In this document: in pieces, positions 12,261-22,500 of the stretch
Layout of the letters: the number at the start of each line of letters is the position of its first letter
Position numbering within the stretch: the stretch's first letter is position 1
Source: a virus
DNA: 36,810 bases
IMG/VR virus record: IMGVR_UViG_3300030451_005897
Span: 1-36,810 of that record
Direction: 5' to 3' (one strand)
The notes under the pieces: model-generated
What the model was told of the DNA's origin: nothing
Database searches by the model: none
The model's input: only the letters and a program-made list of their open reading frames with translations
Position numbers and translations under genes: made by a program

Positions 12261-13592
12261 ATGGATATAAGATTATCAAGTAATAATGCTACGGAAATAT
12301 GTACCGGTACTACTACAGGTACTAAATTAAGTGGATGCTTACATCTTAATAATTTCCCCAATCTTAAAAAAATTAATTCATTTAATAATGATATTGAAAT
12401 AGTTTATGGTATCAACGAAAATACTACTTTAACTGCAATAGAATTAGCTTGTAATAAACTAACTTCATTACCTATAATTAAAAATAAGCCTGGAATAGTA
12501 ACTGTAGATTTAAGAGATAATAAAAATATATCTGGAGAAATTTTTGATTCTTTTCCTTCTACATTAGAATGTTTTTGCGCAGAACATGTAACTAATCTTT
12601 CAGGTTATATGCCTCCTATCAACCAATGTTTAACTGATATATCATTTGCACCTAATTACATCTTAAGTGGTTCTATCACACCTATAGACAGTACTAGAAA
12701 ACTTAATATTGAAGACTTTTTTGCTAACCCGGGTAATACACTCTCATTAAATTCTAAAGAGTATGATGTTAATAAAGTTTCTACATTATCAGCTGCATGC
12801 GCCTTACCTGATAACTTATTTAGTGGAGGTAATACTGATATATTAGAGTATAATGTTTTTAATTTAAATGCAGTAGGTCAATTTAATAAATGTAACAGCA
12901 CAGCTTCTTCTCTTTTTGATGATGTTCCGAATTTATCAGTATTTAAAGCCGGTACTGTACCATTATCTAATAATGAAACAGGCACCGGTAACTATTATTA
13001 TTGTTTAGAAAGAGGTACACCATTAGTTCCATTAGCTTCAAGTGAAGATACAGCAAATATGATATCATTTGTACCGATAGACCATCCATTAAAAACTTTA
13101 AAGATTGAAGGATTCCAAAGATCAGCTACAAGAGATAGCGGCGGAGCAATAACAGTTGATGGAGGATCAAAATTTGGTTATTGTGGTAACATTGGAATAT
13201 ATGGTAACTCTCTCTCTGGAGATAAATTTTATGTCTCTGAAAATACTACTAATATTAGTTTTGCTAATAATAGATTAAATGGAGTTCAAACTTTAAACAT
13301 CTTATCAGGTGTTTGTCATACAGCAGTAACTTGCGGGGTAACTGGAGGGTTGCTTGATTTAAGAGGTAATTCAATGGTTAATTGTTTTAGTGTATCTAAT
13401 TATAGTGGCATTAGTGCTACAGGTAATAATTTGTGTACTTGCCTAGGAACAGTTGTAGGGGCTCCTTTCGGTAAATTAGTAAAAGAATGCGGTTGGACCG
13501 TTTTATATAGTTTAAATTCTGATTGTGGATGGACTGCTGAAAGTACAACTATTAATGCAGGTCCTAATGTTTGTACTACTCCTATTGATTAA
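12261..13592 (+). CDS. LRR-like, cysteine-rich late protein, 443 aa (probable adhesin or fibre)
   Basis: A probable virion appendage protein. Residues 20-125 show leucine-rich-repeat-like spacing (LHLNNFPNLKKIN, IELACNKLTSL, VDLRDNKNISG). The rest is Gly/Thr/Asn/Ser-rich with further solenoid-like pieces (ISFANNRLNGV, LLDLRGNSMVN). About 18 cysteines are unusual for a phage cytoplasmically assembled protein; two C-terminal repeats share the form C-GWT (near 412 and 425). It has no signal peptide. Its stop overlaps the convergent glycosyltransferase gene by 4 nt. Host recognition is inferred from context. Confidence 0.65.
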   Translation: MDIRLSSNNATEICTGTTTGTKLSGCLHLNNFPNLKKINSFNNDIEIVYGINENTTLTAIELACNKLTSLPIIKNKPGIVTVDLRDNKNISGEIFDSFPSTLECFCAEHVTNLSGYMPPINQCLTDISFAPNYILSGSITPIDSTRKLNIEDFFANPGNTLSLNSKEYDVNKVSTLSAACALPDNLFSGGNTDILEYNVFNLNAVGQFNKCNSTASSLFDDVPNLSVFKAGTVPLSNNETGTGNYYYCLERGTPLVPLASSEDTANMISFVPIDHPLKTLKIEGFQRSATRDSGGAITVDGGSKFGYCGNIGIYGNSLSGDKFYVSENTTNISFANNRLNGVQTLNILSGVCHTAVTCGVTGGLLDLRGNSMVNCFSVSNYSGISATGNNLCTCLGTVVGAPFGKLVKECGWTVLYSLNSDCGWTAESTTINAGPNVCTTPID

Positions 13593-14494
13593 TTCTTCTG
13601 AATAGAGTCTACAATATCTTGAAGTTTAAAAATATCATTAGACGGATAAGGAAAATCATGCTCAGGCCCGTTAAAGTCATTATCAAAGAACTGAGCGTCT
13701 ACAAGCCTAGATGTAACATCCGTTGGTTTAATATTAGGCATAATATTTGTATGCATTTTATAACCAAATACTTTAGGACTAGTACCTATCCAACATACAG
13801 TAGAGGGTAAATTAAATGCTGCGGCAGCATGTTGTAAACAACTATCTATTAACAATCTCTTTGAACTTTTTAATAACGTAGCAATAAAAGTTCTTTTGTT
13901 ATCTACATTTTCAATAAACTGAGCATTCTGCAATCTAGGACTATTAGGTTTTGCTATTTGTATTACTTCATAGATTTTACTTAACTCATTAGTTAATAAC
14001 TGAGCTTGACCAATAGGGAAGTCTCTTGTCCATGAGTATGATTTCTCTGAATCGTATGGCCCTCCATTAGTTTGAAATATTAATATGGGTTTAGTAAACT
14101 GGTTTAAATTCGCTGCATAGTTATCTACTTCCGCTGGTGTAAAGAAAATTTCAGGCTTTGCTTCTTTCTCATTATATTCCAAGTCATGTAAATCGCACCA
14201 TGATTTAATTAGATGCTGCGCCTGATACATATGTTTAGGTTGAAAATAAGGTTCACCTTTTAATACAATGCTATCTCTTCCTTCTATATAATCTTTATAG
14301 AAATATGGCGTATTGAAACTTTTATAGCATCTATATATTCTAGGATTATTTAAAAATATTTCTGCCCAAGGCGAAACAACCACTACCTTATGTTCAGGGT
14401 ATTTTTTTATTATGAAAGGTATTAATGCAGTTGATGCAATTATTTTACCTAGACCACCTTCAGGGTTAAATACAACATAATTTTCTTTAGCCAT
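13589..14494 (-). CDS. GT9-type (heptosyltransferase-like) glycosyltransferase, 301 aa
   Basis: The N-terminus (VVFNPEGGLGKIIASTALIPF) and the C-terminal nucleotide-binding region (LLIDSCLQHAAAAFNLPSTVCWIG) match glycosyltransferase family 9, whose members transfer ADP-heptose and related sugars in LPS synthesis using a GT-B fold. The length is a little below the usual 320-350 aa. It lies among fibre genes and has a late promoter with a 5-nt start spacing, so it is made late. It could glycosylate virion fibres or modify host surface sugars; neither donor nor acceptor can be read from sequence. Confidence 0.78.
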   Translation of the reverse strand: MAKENYVVFNPEGGLGKIIASTALIPFIIKKYPEHKVVVVSPWAEIFLNNPRIYRCYKSFNTPYFYKDYIEGRDSIVLKGEPYFQPKHMYQAQHLIKSWCDLHDLEYNEKEAKPEIFFTPAEVDNYAANLNQFTKPILIFQTNGGPYDSEKSYSWTRDFPIGQAQLLTNELSKIYEVIQIAKPNSPRLQNAQFIENVDNKRTFIATLLKSSKRLLIDSCLQHAAAAFNLPSTVCWIGTSPKVFGYKMHTNIMPNIKPTDVTSRLVDAQFFDNDFNGPEHDFPYPSNDIFKLQDIVDSIQKN

Positions 14495-14499
14495 AAAAA

Positions 14500-14505
14500 T
14501 ATTTA
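14500..14505 (-). promoter_or_regulatory. late promoter
   Basis: TAAATA on the minus strand, 5 nt before the ATG at 14494. Confidence 0.7.
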
Positions 14506-14523
14506 CCTATTTTTTTATAGAAA

Positions 14524-14724
14524 TCAAATATCCCACTCACTACAAAAGCTATATAAAAAATCTAAATGAGACGGTGCATTTAGCATATTATTTTCATACA
14601 TATGTACCAACTCTGATTGAAATCCATAATTTTCTACTTGCTGTAATATTAAATTAACTTGACCTATATGCTTTTTATCTACGTTTTTTCTTATTACTTC
14701 TACTAATTGAGCATACTTATCCAT
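14524..14724 (-). CDS. hypothetical protein, 66 aa
   Basis: A helical protein starting MDKYAQLVEVIRKNVDKK; it ends in an aromatic FLYSFCSEWDI. No family is recognised. A TATAAT box lies exactly 6 nt before the ATG as at the leaderless genes, but the AGGAAC element is absent. It precedes the glycosyltransferase gene. Confidence 0.65.
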   Translation of the reverse strand: MDKYAQLVEVIRKNVDKKHIGQVNLILQQVENYGFQSELVHMYENNMLNAPSHLDFLYSFCSEWDI

Positions 14725-14730
14725 ATAATT

Positions 14731-14736
14731 ATTATA
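14731..14736 (-). promoter_or_regulatory. possible -10 box, leaderless spacing
   Basis: TATAAT (14736-14731) 6 nt before the ATG at 14724, without the AGGAAC element found elsewhere. Confidence 0.35.
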
Positions 14737-14770
14737 TATTACTAATTATTGTAATCAAGGATTTAATCGA

Positions 14771-14776
14771 TAAATA
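14771..14776 (+). promoter_or_regulatory. late promoter
   Basis: GATAAATA with 7 nt to the ATG at 14784. Confidence 0.75.
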
Positions 14777-14783
14777 ATAATAT

Positions 14784-15785
14784 ATGGCCGAGCAAGCTTC
14801 AAAGGTAATAATAAAGTCAACTAATATTGATTTATATAAAGATAATTACGTATCGTTTAGAACTGCATACCCTATAACAAGTGCTGAAGGTATAGCAGTT
14901 TTTATAACTAATACTGATATGTTCGATTCTGATTTATTTACAGATTCATATATGCCATTTGTTACAGGTTACGGTTTAGGTTTATTGCCTAATTTTAGAA
15001 ATATAACCCAGACAGACGCTAATGGTGCAGCAGTAGACAATTTAGGTGGTACTACGTTATGGACATTTTCAACCCCTAATACAGGTACTCAACTAAATGG
15101 ATTATCTGCGGATGAAACATTCATGCCTGTTAAATGGGGTGATGGTACTTTAAGTTCAGGATCTGGATCAGTTAATAAAACTTATAATAATTACTCCGGT
15201 AAACCATTATCTGGATTTAATTATTTCTTTAACCACATTGCATCCGTAGCATTGGATGGAAGAGGTGGTTACGGGTTATCAGGATTTGCATTTACAGATG
15301 GAGGTAATAACTATCTAAGCAGATATTCAATAACTAATAGAGTATTATCTGATATGCTATCAACAAATGATAGTAGAGGTACTTTTAGTGTAGCTTCTCA
15401 TTGCAATACAACAGAAAGAGTAGCAGTGCTTTCTACTGGGTATGGTACTAATGGTATAGGTGTAGAGTTAGATAGTGCACAAAACCAAATACATGAAACA
15501 TCAGGGCTAACTTATAGAATTAAATTTAGTGCATTTTTAGTAGATATGAGAGTAGATGTCTTAACTTCTAATAACGAGTTTAATAATGAGTTTAAAACTA
15601 TAGCAGATTTATCTGGAGCTGATTTAAGAACTGAAGAAAAAAGAAATGAGTTCATTAAAAAAATACCAAGATATGGTAGAATTGGTATAGCATATGCAGG
15701 TAACAGTTCTTCATACGATGGTGATTACTCTTCTGGAAAGAAAGCAAGTCAAGGCATCCAGGATATAACTCTTAACTTAGGATAA
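14784..15785 (+). CDS. late structural-type protein, 333 aa
   Basis: Rich in Gly, Ser, Thr, Asn and Tyr with short beta segments, typical of phage appendage proteins, but no domain is recognised. The N-terminus (SKVIIKSTNIDLYKDNYVSF) is more ordered; the middle has Gly-rich loops; the C-terminus has a charged helix (LRTEEKRNEFIKKIPRYG) and a strand-like end. It lies between the glycosyltransferase and fibre genes, which suggests tail-fibre or decoration use. Its end overlaps the convergent fibre gene by 9 nt. Confidence 0.65.
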   Translation: MAEQASKVIIKSTNIDLYKDNYVSFRTAYPITSAEGIAVFITNTDMFDSDLFTDSYMPFVTGYGLGLLPNFRNITQTDANGAAVDNLGGTTLWTFSTPNTGTQLNGLSADETFMPVKWGDGTLSSGSGSVNKTYNNYSGKPLSGFNYFFNHIASVALDGRGGYGLSGFAFTDGGNNYLSRYSITNRVLSDMLSTNDSRGTFSVASHCNTTERVAVLSTGYGTNGIGVELDSAQNQIHETSGLTYRIKFSAFLVDMRVDVLTSNNEFNNEFKTIADLSGADLRTEEKRNEFIKKIPRYGRIGIAYAGNSSSYDGDYSSGKKASQGIQDITLNLG

Positions 15786-16580
15786 TTTCTTTTTAGTCTT
15801 TTTTACCGGTGCAGTGTTATTAATTGATTTTTTAAGAATCTCAACTTCTTTATTAAGTCTCTTTATTTCTGCAAATAAGATAGGTATAAAGCTTTGATAG
15901 TCTAATCTTAACCACTCATTTTCATGGACTAAACTTTCATCTACTGCTTTTACTTCCTGTGCTATAAAACCTTTACCCTTTTGTCCATGCTTAGGGCTTT
16001 TTTCATTCCATATATACTCATAAGCATTTAATTTATCAAAATAAATCTTACTATCTAAAGGTTTAATTTGATCTTTAAGTCTTTTATCAGATGCAGCGAA
16101 TGCAGTAATATCACCATTAACGCTTAGATCACCGGTAAAGGTAACATCTCCATTACCGACGCTTAATGCACCATTAACAGTGGTAGCTGCAGAAACTGAT
16201 AAAGTTTGATACATTGTTGTGGTACCTCTAAATATACCATCACCTGTAAAGTTGAATGAGTTAGCTGATAAATTACCTTTTACCATTAAGTTAGAGTCAG
16301 CTCTTAGATTGCCGTTAGTTATTAGTTCACTATTTAAAGTAGTTACACCTTCTACAGTTAAAGGTGATGGAACTGTGTTAGTACCTATGGTAACTGCTCC
16401 ATTTGTAACGTTTAATGGTCCATTTAAATCAGCGCCTGCCCCGTCCGGAGCTAATGATAAAGATAATTGATTACCGATACCGTCAGTTAATTTTGTTTTA
16501 GCAGTTATTTCATTATTATCAAGACTTTTTACCAAACCTTGATATGTTGCATTAATATTAGTACCGTTCAATGTTGCCAT
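15777..16580 (-). CDS. tail fibre with S74 self-cleaving chaperone domain, 267 aa
   Basis: The N-terminal 160 residues are a repetitive beta region (LNGPLNVTNGAVTIG, GDVTFTGDLSVNGDIT) as in triple-stranded fibres. Residues 162-250 form a peptidase S74 intramolecular chaperone: the Ser164/Lys169 dyad in ASDKRLK, then YEYIWNE, KGFIAQEV and a C-terminal coiled coil (AEIKRLNKEVEILKK). S74 domains drive trimerisation and then cut themselves off just before the catalytic Ser. It shares N-terminal motifs with the neighbouring 291-aa fibre, whose stop overlaps its ATG. It should be a distal fibre or spike. Confidence 0.88.
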   Translation of the reverse strand: MATLNGTNINATYQGLVKSLDNNEITAKTKLTDGIGNQLSLSLAPDGAGADLNGPLNVTNGAVTIGTNTVPSPLTVEGVTTLNSELITNGNLRADSNLMVKGNLSANSFNFTGDGIFRGTTTMYQTLSVSAATTVNGALSVGNGDVTFTGDLSVNGDITAFAASDKRLKDQIKPLDSKIYFDKLNAYEYIWNEKSPKHGQKGKGFIAQEVKAVDESLVHENEWLRLDYQSFIPILFAEIKRLNKEVEILKKSINNTAPVKKTKKKLS

Positions 16581-17455
16581 TATTTTTTACCCTCCAAAAT
16601 TTCAATTCTATTATTAAGAGATTTTATTTCTTCAATTAATACTGGTATAAGTTGAATATAATCTACTGCTAAATAATTGTTACTATTTTTCTTCACAGCT
16701 TCTGGCATTACTTTTTCAACTTCTTGCGCTATGACTCCATATGAATGACCTTCTTTAGTTGCTTCTTCTTTCCAATCAAACTCATACCCATTTAAAGATT
16801 TTATAATACTATTACTATTAGTTATAGGTTTAATATTATCTTTTAAATTTTTATCTGATGAAGCGAATGCAATAATATCTCCATCGCTTTGTATAGTACA
16901 CGATGCACATAAATGATCACTTTTAATTATAGCATTAGTTCCAGTTGAACAAATATTAGTTTGTGAAATAATACAACCAGTAGCATTAATATGACTATTA
17001 GAACAAATTATTGACCCTGTTATTAATCCTGTACCTCCGCAAGAGTTATCAACTGTTACATTATTGTTAAATTGAGAAATACCATTTACATTTACATTAC
17101 CTGAAACGTTAAAGTTATCACCTATAGATGCACTTCCATTATGTACACATAAAATATGACACGTACTAGCGTCTCCAATAGGTGTATTAGCATTACATAC
17201 TAATAGAGGTCCTTGTATTTTAGCACCTGCATGTTCTTGACCTAAAGATAATGATGATACTGCTCCATCACCATCTGTTATATTAACCAACGCATTAGGT
17301 GTTGCTCCTGATGATCTTAAACAATTCACAAATACAGGACTGCCTCTAGTGCCGCCTATAACAGCTGGTAAGTTTAAGTTATCACCAATCTTTATTATAC
17401 TACTATAAGTAAGTGCTATTAACTTACCTTTATAACTATCAATCGTACTTGCCAT
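16580..17455 (-). CDS. cysteine-rich tail fibre with S74 chaperone domain, 291 aa
   Basis: A paralogue of the neighbouring fibre. Residues 1-195 are a beta-rich, repetitive stem with ten cysteines (for example CSNSHINATGC, NICSTG, HLCASC). The S74 chaperone follows: Ser200/Lys205 dyad in SSDKNLK, YEFDWKE, YGVIAQEV and the coiled-coil tail EEIKSLNNRIEIL. Both fibres share an 'SLSL...GA...GPL' segment near residues 40-85. The late promoter with 5-nt spacing precedes it; its stop overlaps the next ATG, so the two are co-translated. The Cys-rich stem is unusual. Confidence 0.85.
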   Translation of the reverse strand: MASTIDSYKGKLIALTYSSIIKIGDNLNLPAVIGGTRGSPVFVNCLRSSGATPNALVNITDGDGAVSSLSLGQEHAGAKIQGPLLVCNANTPIGDASTCHILCVHNGSASIGDNFNVSGNVNVNGISQFNNNVTVDNSCGGTGLITGSIICSNSHINATGCIISQTNICSTGTNAIIKSDHLCASCTIQSDGDIIAFASSDKNLKDNIKPITNSNSIIKSLNGYEFDWKEEATKEGHSYGVIAQEVEKVMPEAVKKNSNNYLAVDYIQLIPVLIEEIKSLNNRIEILEGKK

Positions 17456-17460
17456 AATAA

Positions 17461-17466
17461 TATTTA
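17461..17466 (-). promoter_or_regulatory. late promoter
   Basis: ATAAATA with 5 nt to the ATG at 17455. Confidence 0.8.
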
Positions 17467-19536
17467 TTAAATAATCACGGTAGACAAAGGCGGTATTCTA
17501 CTTCCAAGTCTTGTGACTTCAATAAGCTCCAAAATTTTAGTTTGATATTCATATAAATTTGTTATAACTCTATTTAAAACATTGCCGTTTAACGTTTCAT
17601 TTACCCCTACAAAGAATTGACTAGGGTCTTCTATTTTAGCTATTTTTTTATCATCATAGGTTAGTTCAGTAAAGTCATCAAAAAATAAATAAAAATCAGT
17701 TGCAAATTTAGCTAATACTTTTTTATTTAAATTTTGCACTAACATATTTAAATTATTGATATGTTTATAGAAAGCTAGATTAAAAGTTATATTATTAAAG
17801 TATTCATTAGATAATAAAATTTCACTCCTTTTATAAAAGCTAGGACCTTTAGTAGTTAAAAGACTTACATCATCGTTGCTTTCCACGAATTTAAATATAC
17901 GGGTATTAGCAAATGCCAAAATAGTTTCATTATTATCTATATCATCTGGTACACTTACAATTGGATTGTCTACAAAAAAGAATCTATCAAAATTAGGTAA
18001 TTGGTCCCAAGTTGTTTGACCCATTGCTGAATAATCTATAAACGTAGTATTCCATAAATTAGCATCATCAAAAGTTAGGTCAATAGTAAATTTATTAACT
18101 AACTCATTTTGTTTATTAATATAATATTTGTATATATTTTTATTTGTTACTAAATAATAAATGTTACTGTTGTTAGTAGAAAATTCTATCTTTCTTGGTT
18201 CTTCTACAAAACCTTCTACTAATGGTATTTCATATGCAAATCTATTTGTATTATATACAAACTTATCCTTTACTGTTAAATTATCTCCATCTAATATTTT
18301 AACTTCAAAATCGTTAGTTACAATCCACAACTCATTATGAAACGAATTAAATGACATGTTTTGAAATGCATGCTCTTTAAAATATTTTTCATTAAAGTAT
18401 TCGATTTGAAATTTTAATTCTTTAGTATATTTTCTTATACTATTAGTATATCTCATATAAACATATACTGAATCATTACCATAGACAACAATACTATTAC
18501 CTGATAAATTAGTATTATAAGTTCCAATACCACCTATAGTATCAATATGTTCAAAATTTCTTAACCCAGTTCGGTCTTCGTTAACTATAGTATTAACATC
18601 TAATTTATATAATGCATTACCACTTAAATCATTTACAAATAATAAATTATCGGGGGTAGTAGCTAAGCTTGTAATTCTTTTAAATTTAATTTGATTAGAA
18701 TCGGTACCTACATTAGTAGAACTTGCAACAAATGAAAAAGTGGTATGTGCATCATTTAACTGATAAGCATATAAATTAGAACTAATAGCAAAAAATAATG
18801 TATACCTATCTGTATTTTTAGTACTTCTAGCTGCAGCTATCGTAGCGGATTTTGTATCATCATTATCACCAAAACCTGCATCGAAAACAGATAACGGAGG
18901 GTAAAAATCAGATGCAAGAGACCCTGCTGAAATAAATTGTTCATTTGATCTTATAATTTGCCAAGACGTGTTTACATTAAATTCTGGATCTGATCCTCCT
19001 GGACCTCCTTCATTAGATGATAAAGTAATATAAGCAGGAAAGTTATCAGGCACTAATGGGTCATTTAAAACTGTATAGTTATATATTTTAGCAAAATTTC
19101 TATAAAAAAGATCTAATTTATAGTTTATAGAGTTTTTATTTATAATTTCATTCGGTTTAAATAAAATATCATCTAAAACAAAATCAAATTTTAATTGAGA
19201 AAATATGGTTGTATCAAAATATTTACCTGCAAAGATATTATCATTATAAACGTTTTCAATTGGTACTAACTTATCTAATTGATTATACTTTGTTTTATAT
19301 ACGTTATTGTCTTTATCTATATTAACATATCCTATATATTTGTTACCTTCAAAAGTAAAATCATTACCATCTGTATAGTAAAACCTTTTATTATAATCAA
19401 TAACAGAACTTACCCCTACATTACTTGCGTAATTTAAAGGTATATTCCCAGCAATACTTTCAGTAGATGAAGTTACAGAAGAAGAACCTCCACCGGAGTA
19501 AGGATTGCTAGAATAACTACCACCGTGATAAGCCAT
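17467..19536 (-). CDS. large tail/baseplate-type protein with propeller-like repeats, 689 aa
   Basis: Begins with a Gly/Ser/Tyr-rich linker (MAYHGGSYSSNPYSGGG). Residues about 210-480 contain repeated strand sets of the beta-propeller kind (FVNDLSGNALYKLDVNT, ELWIVTNDFEVKILDGDNLTV, NIYYLVTNKNIYKYYINK). The C-terminus is helical and may be a coiled coil (LAFYKHINNLNMLVQNLNKKVL). It has a strong AGGAGG site and no promoter of its own; it follows the 1397-aa gene immediately (TAATGG overlap). An appendage or baseplate role is inferred from position after gp6. Confidence 0.7.
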   Translation of the reverse strand: MAYHGGSYSSNPYSGGGSSSVTSSTESIAGNIPLNYASNVGVSSVIDYNKRFYYTDGNDFTFEGNKYIGYVNIDKDNNVYKTKYNQLDKLVPIENVYNDNIFAGKYFDTTIFSQLKFDFVLDDILFKPNEIINKNSINYKLDLFYRNFAKIYNYTVLNDPLVPDNFPAYITLSSNEGGPGGSDPEFNVNTSWQIIRSNEQFISAGSLASDFYPPLSVFDAGFGDNDDTKSATIAAARSTKNTDRYTLFFAISSNLYAYQLNDAHTTFSFVASSTNVGTDSNQIKFKRITSLATTPDNLLFVNDLSGNALYKLDVNTIVNEDRTGLRNFEHIDTIGGIGTYNTNLSGNSIVVYGNDSVYVYMRYTNSIRKYTKELKFQIEYFNEKYFKEHAFQNMSFNSFHNELWIVTNDFEVKILDGDNLTVKDKFVYNTNRFAYEIPLVEGFVEEPRKIEFSTNNSNIYYLVTNKNIYKYYINKQNELVNKFTIDLTFDDANLWNTTFIDYSAMGQTTWDQLPNFDRFFFVDNPIVSVPDDIDNNETILAFANTRIFKFVESNDDVSLLTTKGPSFYKRSEILLSNEYFNNITFNLAFYKHINNLNMLVQNLNKKVLAKFATDFYLFFDDFTELTYDDKKIAKIEDPSQFFVGVNETLNGNVLNRVITNLYEYQTKILELIEVTRLGSRIPPLSTVII

Positions 19537-22500
19537 TAATAACCTCCTCCTTCACTATCAGTTGATAAGTTTTGTTCATTAATTATATTTAAATTAATTT
19601 CAGTAGTAGTCAAAGATGCTGAATCAGTTTTATGAATTGCGCCTGTCATTACCTCACCATTATCCATTATATGATAAGGACTACCATTAACCACATATGA
19701 TAACTCTTGCATATTAAACGGTAATTTATTTTTAATATTCGTATGGACGTAATTAATTAGTGATGAAATATTTTCTTCTTTAACGTTTAAATTCTTAATA
19801 TGTATTAACCCGTGATTATTTTTACTACCGGGTATCTTATAGTTATATAAATTTTCTATTTCTTCTATAGAATTTTTAGTACCATTAAACATATCAAAAT
19901 ATAATTTATCAAAATTATTATTTTCTAAAACTAAATAATTTACCAAATCTTTATTAAATGATCTATTATATACTTTAATATTTTTTAAACATCCATTATT
20001 TGACTTATAGTTTGAAAGGAGAGGCGATACAGTTAATATAGGTTGATTTCTAAAGTTAATCGTATTGATAAATATATCAGGTGATAGCATTCTCTTAATT
20101 GGTAATAATGCAGGATTGAATTGCATTCTTCCAAACTCTAAACTATTATTATATAATACAATAGTACCATTGTTATAATTAAAATCAAAATTGAAATGAT
20201 TATGTATTTCTAAATTAGGTACTTTAAACAGAACTTCTAAATTAGCAGCAGATGCAGATGATACTATTGAATAAGCACCGTCCCATGCACTTAAACCTGT
20301 CGGCGGCGTAGGCCATAAAAAGAACTCATAGCCGGTGACTTCAAGAGGAGGTCCAGCTGATGCCCAATCTACAGTAGTAAACTTAGCTAGTAAAGATGTA
20401 TTGATATTTACTTGGAAAGTTAAATCATCTTCAACATCTTTATATTTGTTATAAAGATCGTTACCTCCAGTAAAATTATTATGAAATCTACTAGTAGATA
20501 ATACTTCAGTACCAGCAGTAATAATAGATCTAACAGTATACCCTACACCTGATACAGCTGAGGTACCACTAATAGTATTGAATTCTGTATCAGATAAAAA
20601 TTTATATTTAGGTAATTTTTTATTAACATCAAAAAGAGTACTTAATACTGGAAATCCTGAATTAGCTGATAGGGGGTCTATTTCAATAAATGTTCTGTAT
20701 CTGTTTAAAGAAGTTGGGTCATTTACTTCATAATCTAATGTTTTATTAGCTTCTATCGCACCAGTTTTAGTATTAAATTTATCAATTAATAATTTTCCAT
20801 TTACATCTTTACTAAAGCTTAATGCTTTCCAAGTATCGTTTTCATAAGTAAAGTCTACACCCACACCTGATACAGCTGAGCTATTAATCGGAAATGCTGA
20901 TAATTTATATCTTTCAGGGGTAATTGTATTTAAAAAGTTTCCTCCCCCTGATACGAAAGTCTGGACATATAAATTTTCATCAATAGAATTTACCCCATAA
21001 ATTTTTCTTTCAAGAGAGTCTACAACGGGTAACATTGCTTCTGCATCATTAGATATTGTCAGATCATCAAATAATATTTTATTGTTACCATCATATACAA
21101 AGGTAAAGAAGTTTGCAAACGCACCAGAATCAGTAGCTGAAGCTGGTATAATTCTATAATACAAATCAGGTGTCATAGAGAATCCAGTAGCCATACCGCT
21201 TAAGAATATTGCTGATAAGTCACCTTGACCTGACCCATCTCCTAATTCTCTGAATGCTAAACCTGGAATATTTTGAGTAGATACAAATCTTGCTTCATCT
21301 GTTATACTAAATGCAAAATCATCTTTAACAAATCTACCACCGAAGCCTTCTTGTAATAATATTTGTGAGCTTAAAGTTGAATATATAGCTGAATTATTTG
21401 CTGATGTAGAGGCAAATGATATACCTAAATCAGTTATTACTAAGTTAGTTAAATCTAGATTATAAACTAAACTATCACTACCGCTATAATTATTATTATA
21501 AATTAATACATTTTTTGCACCATAGAAACTTCTACTTTTATAAGATTTAGCTAATTCATCTAAATAAGCTCCTTGCTCATCTACATGCCTTTCACTAACT
21601 ACCTCTCCAAATACATTAGTTACTAAAATTTTATTACTACATAATAATACTATATCACTATTTTGTTCAACATAAAGTACATCAATAATATCTGATACTT
21701 CATTAAAGGTAATTTGATTGATTAACTCGAAAGATGCACTATCTAATATCGTTAATACATTTTTATTTGCTAAAAATATAAATGGTGTAAAATAGAATTT
21801 ATTTTTAAATGATATACCATCATTATACATGTTACCTAATATATTATAACTTTTTAATGATGATAAAGATTCAAGTTCTAAATCAAAACTAATATGATGA
21901 TTTTTATTTTCAATATTGTCTATTCTAAATGTATCATAACCATCATTAAAATTAAAATTTAATTCTTTTCTATTTTGTAATACTTGTCCGCTTAATATTA
22001 TATTAAAAGTATCTTTTATATTATGAGCGCTTTGATTCTTAATCATAGTACTAACATAATCTTTACCTATTCTTTGATATAAATATTCTGCATTAGCCTC
22101 AAATGCCATATTACTTTGTACATCGAAATAGGATGAATTAGTTTTATTTTTTTCAAAGTATTGCTTAGCTTGAGTTAGATCAGAGAAATTTTGACCTGCA
22201 GTACTACCAGTTAGTGAAACTGTATAACTTTTAGTGTCAGGTAAGTAATATCTATCATACCAAGTTGCAGTAGTATCTTCATCCTTTAACCAAGTGCATA
22301 AATAAGTACCAAAAATATCATTTTTTTGAACTAAGTTTAAATTCTGAAAACCTAAAATATTATCATCTTGTAATAAAATAAAACTTTCTGAGTCTTCATT
22401 AACTAAAAACTCTTCTCTTTCTACAAATTGATTTCTAAGATTATTTAAATTACTATTAGTTTGCTTAAAAATTTTATCACTAAAGTATGGTGACTTAGCA

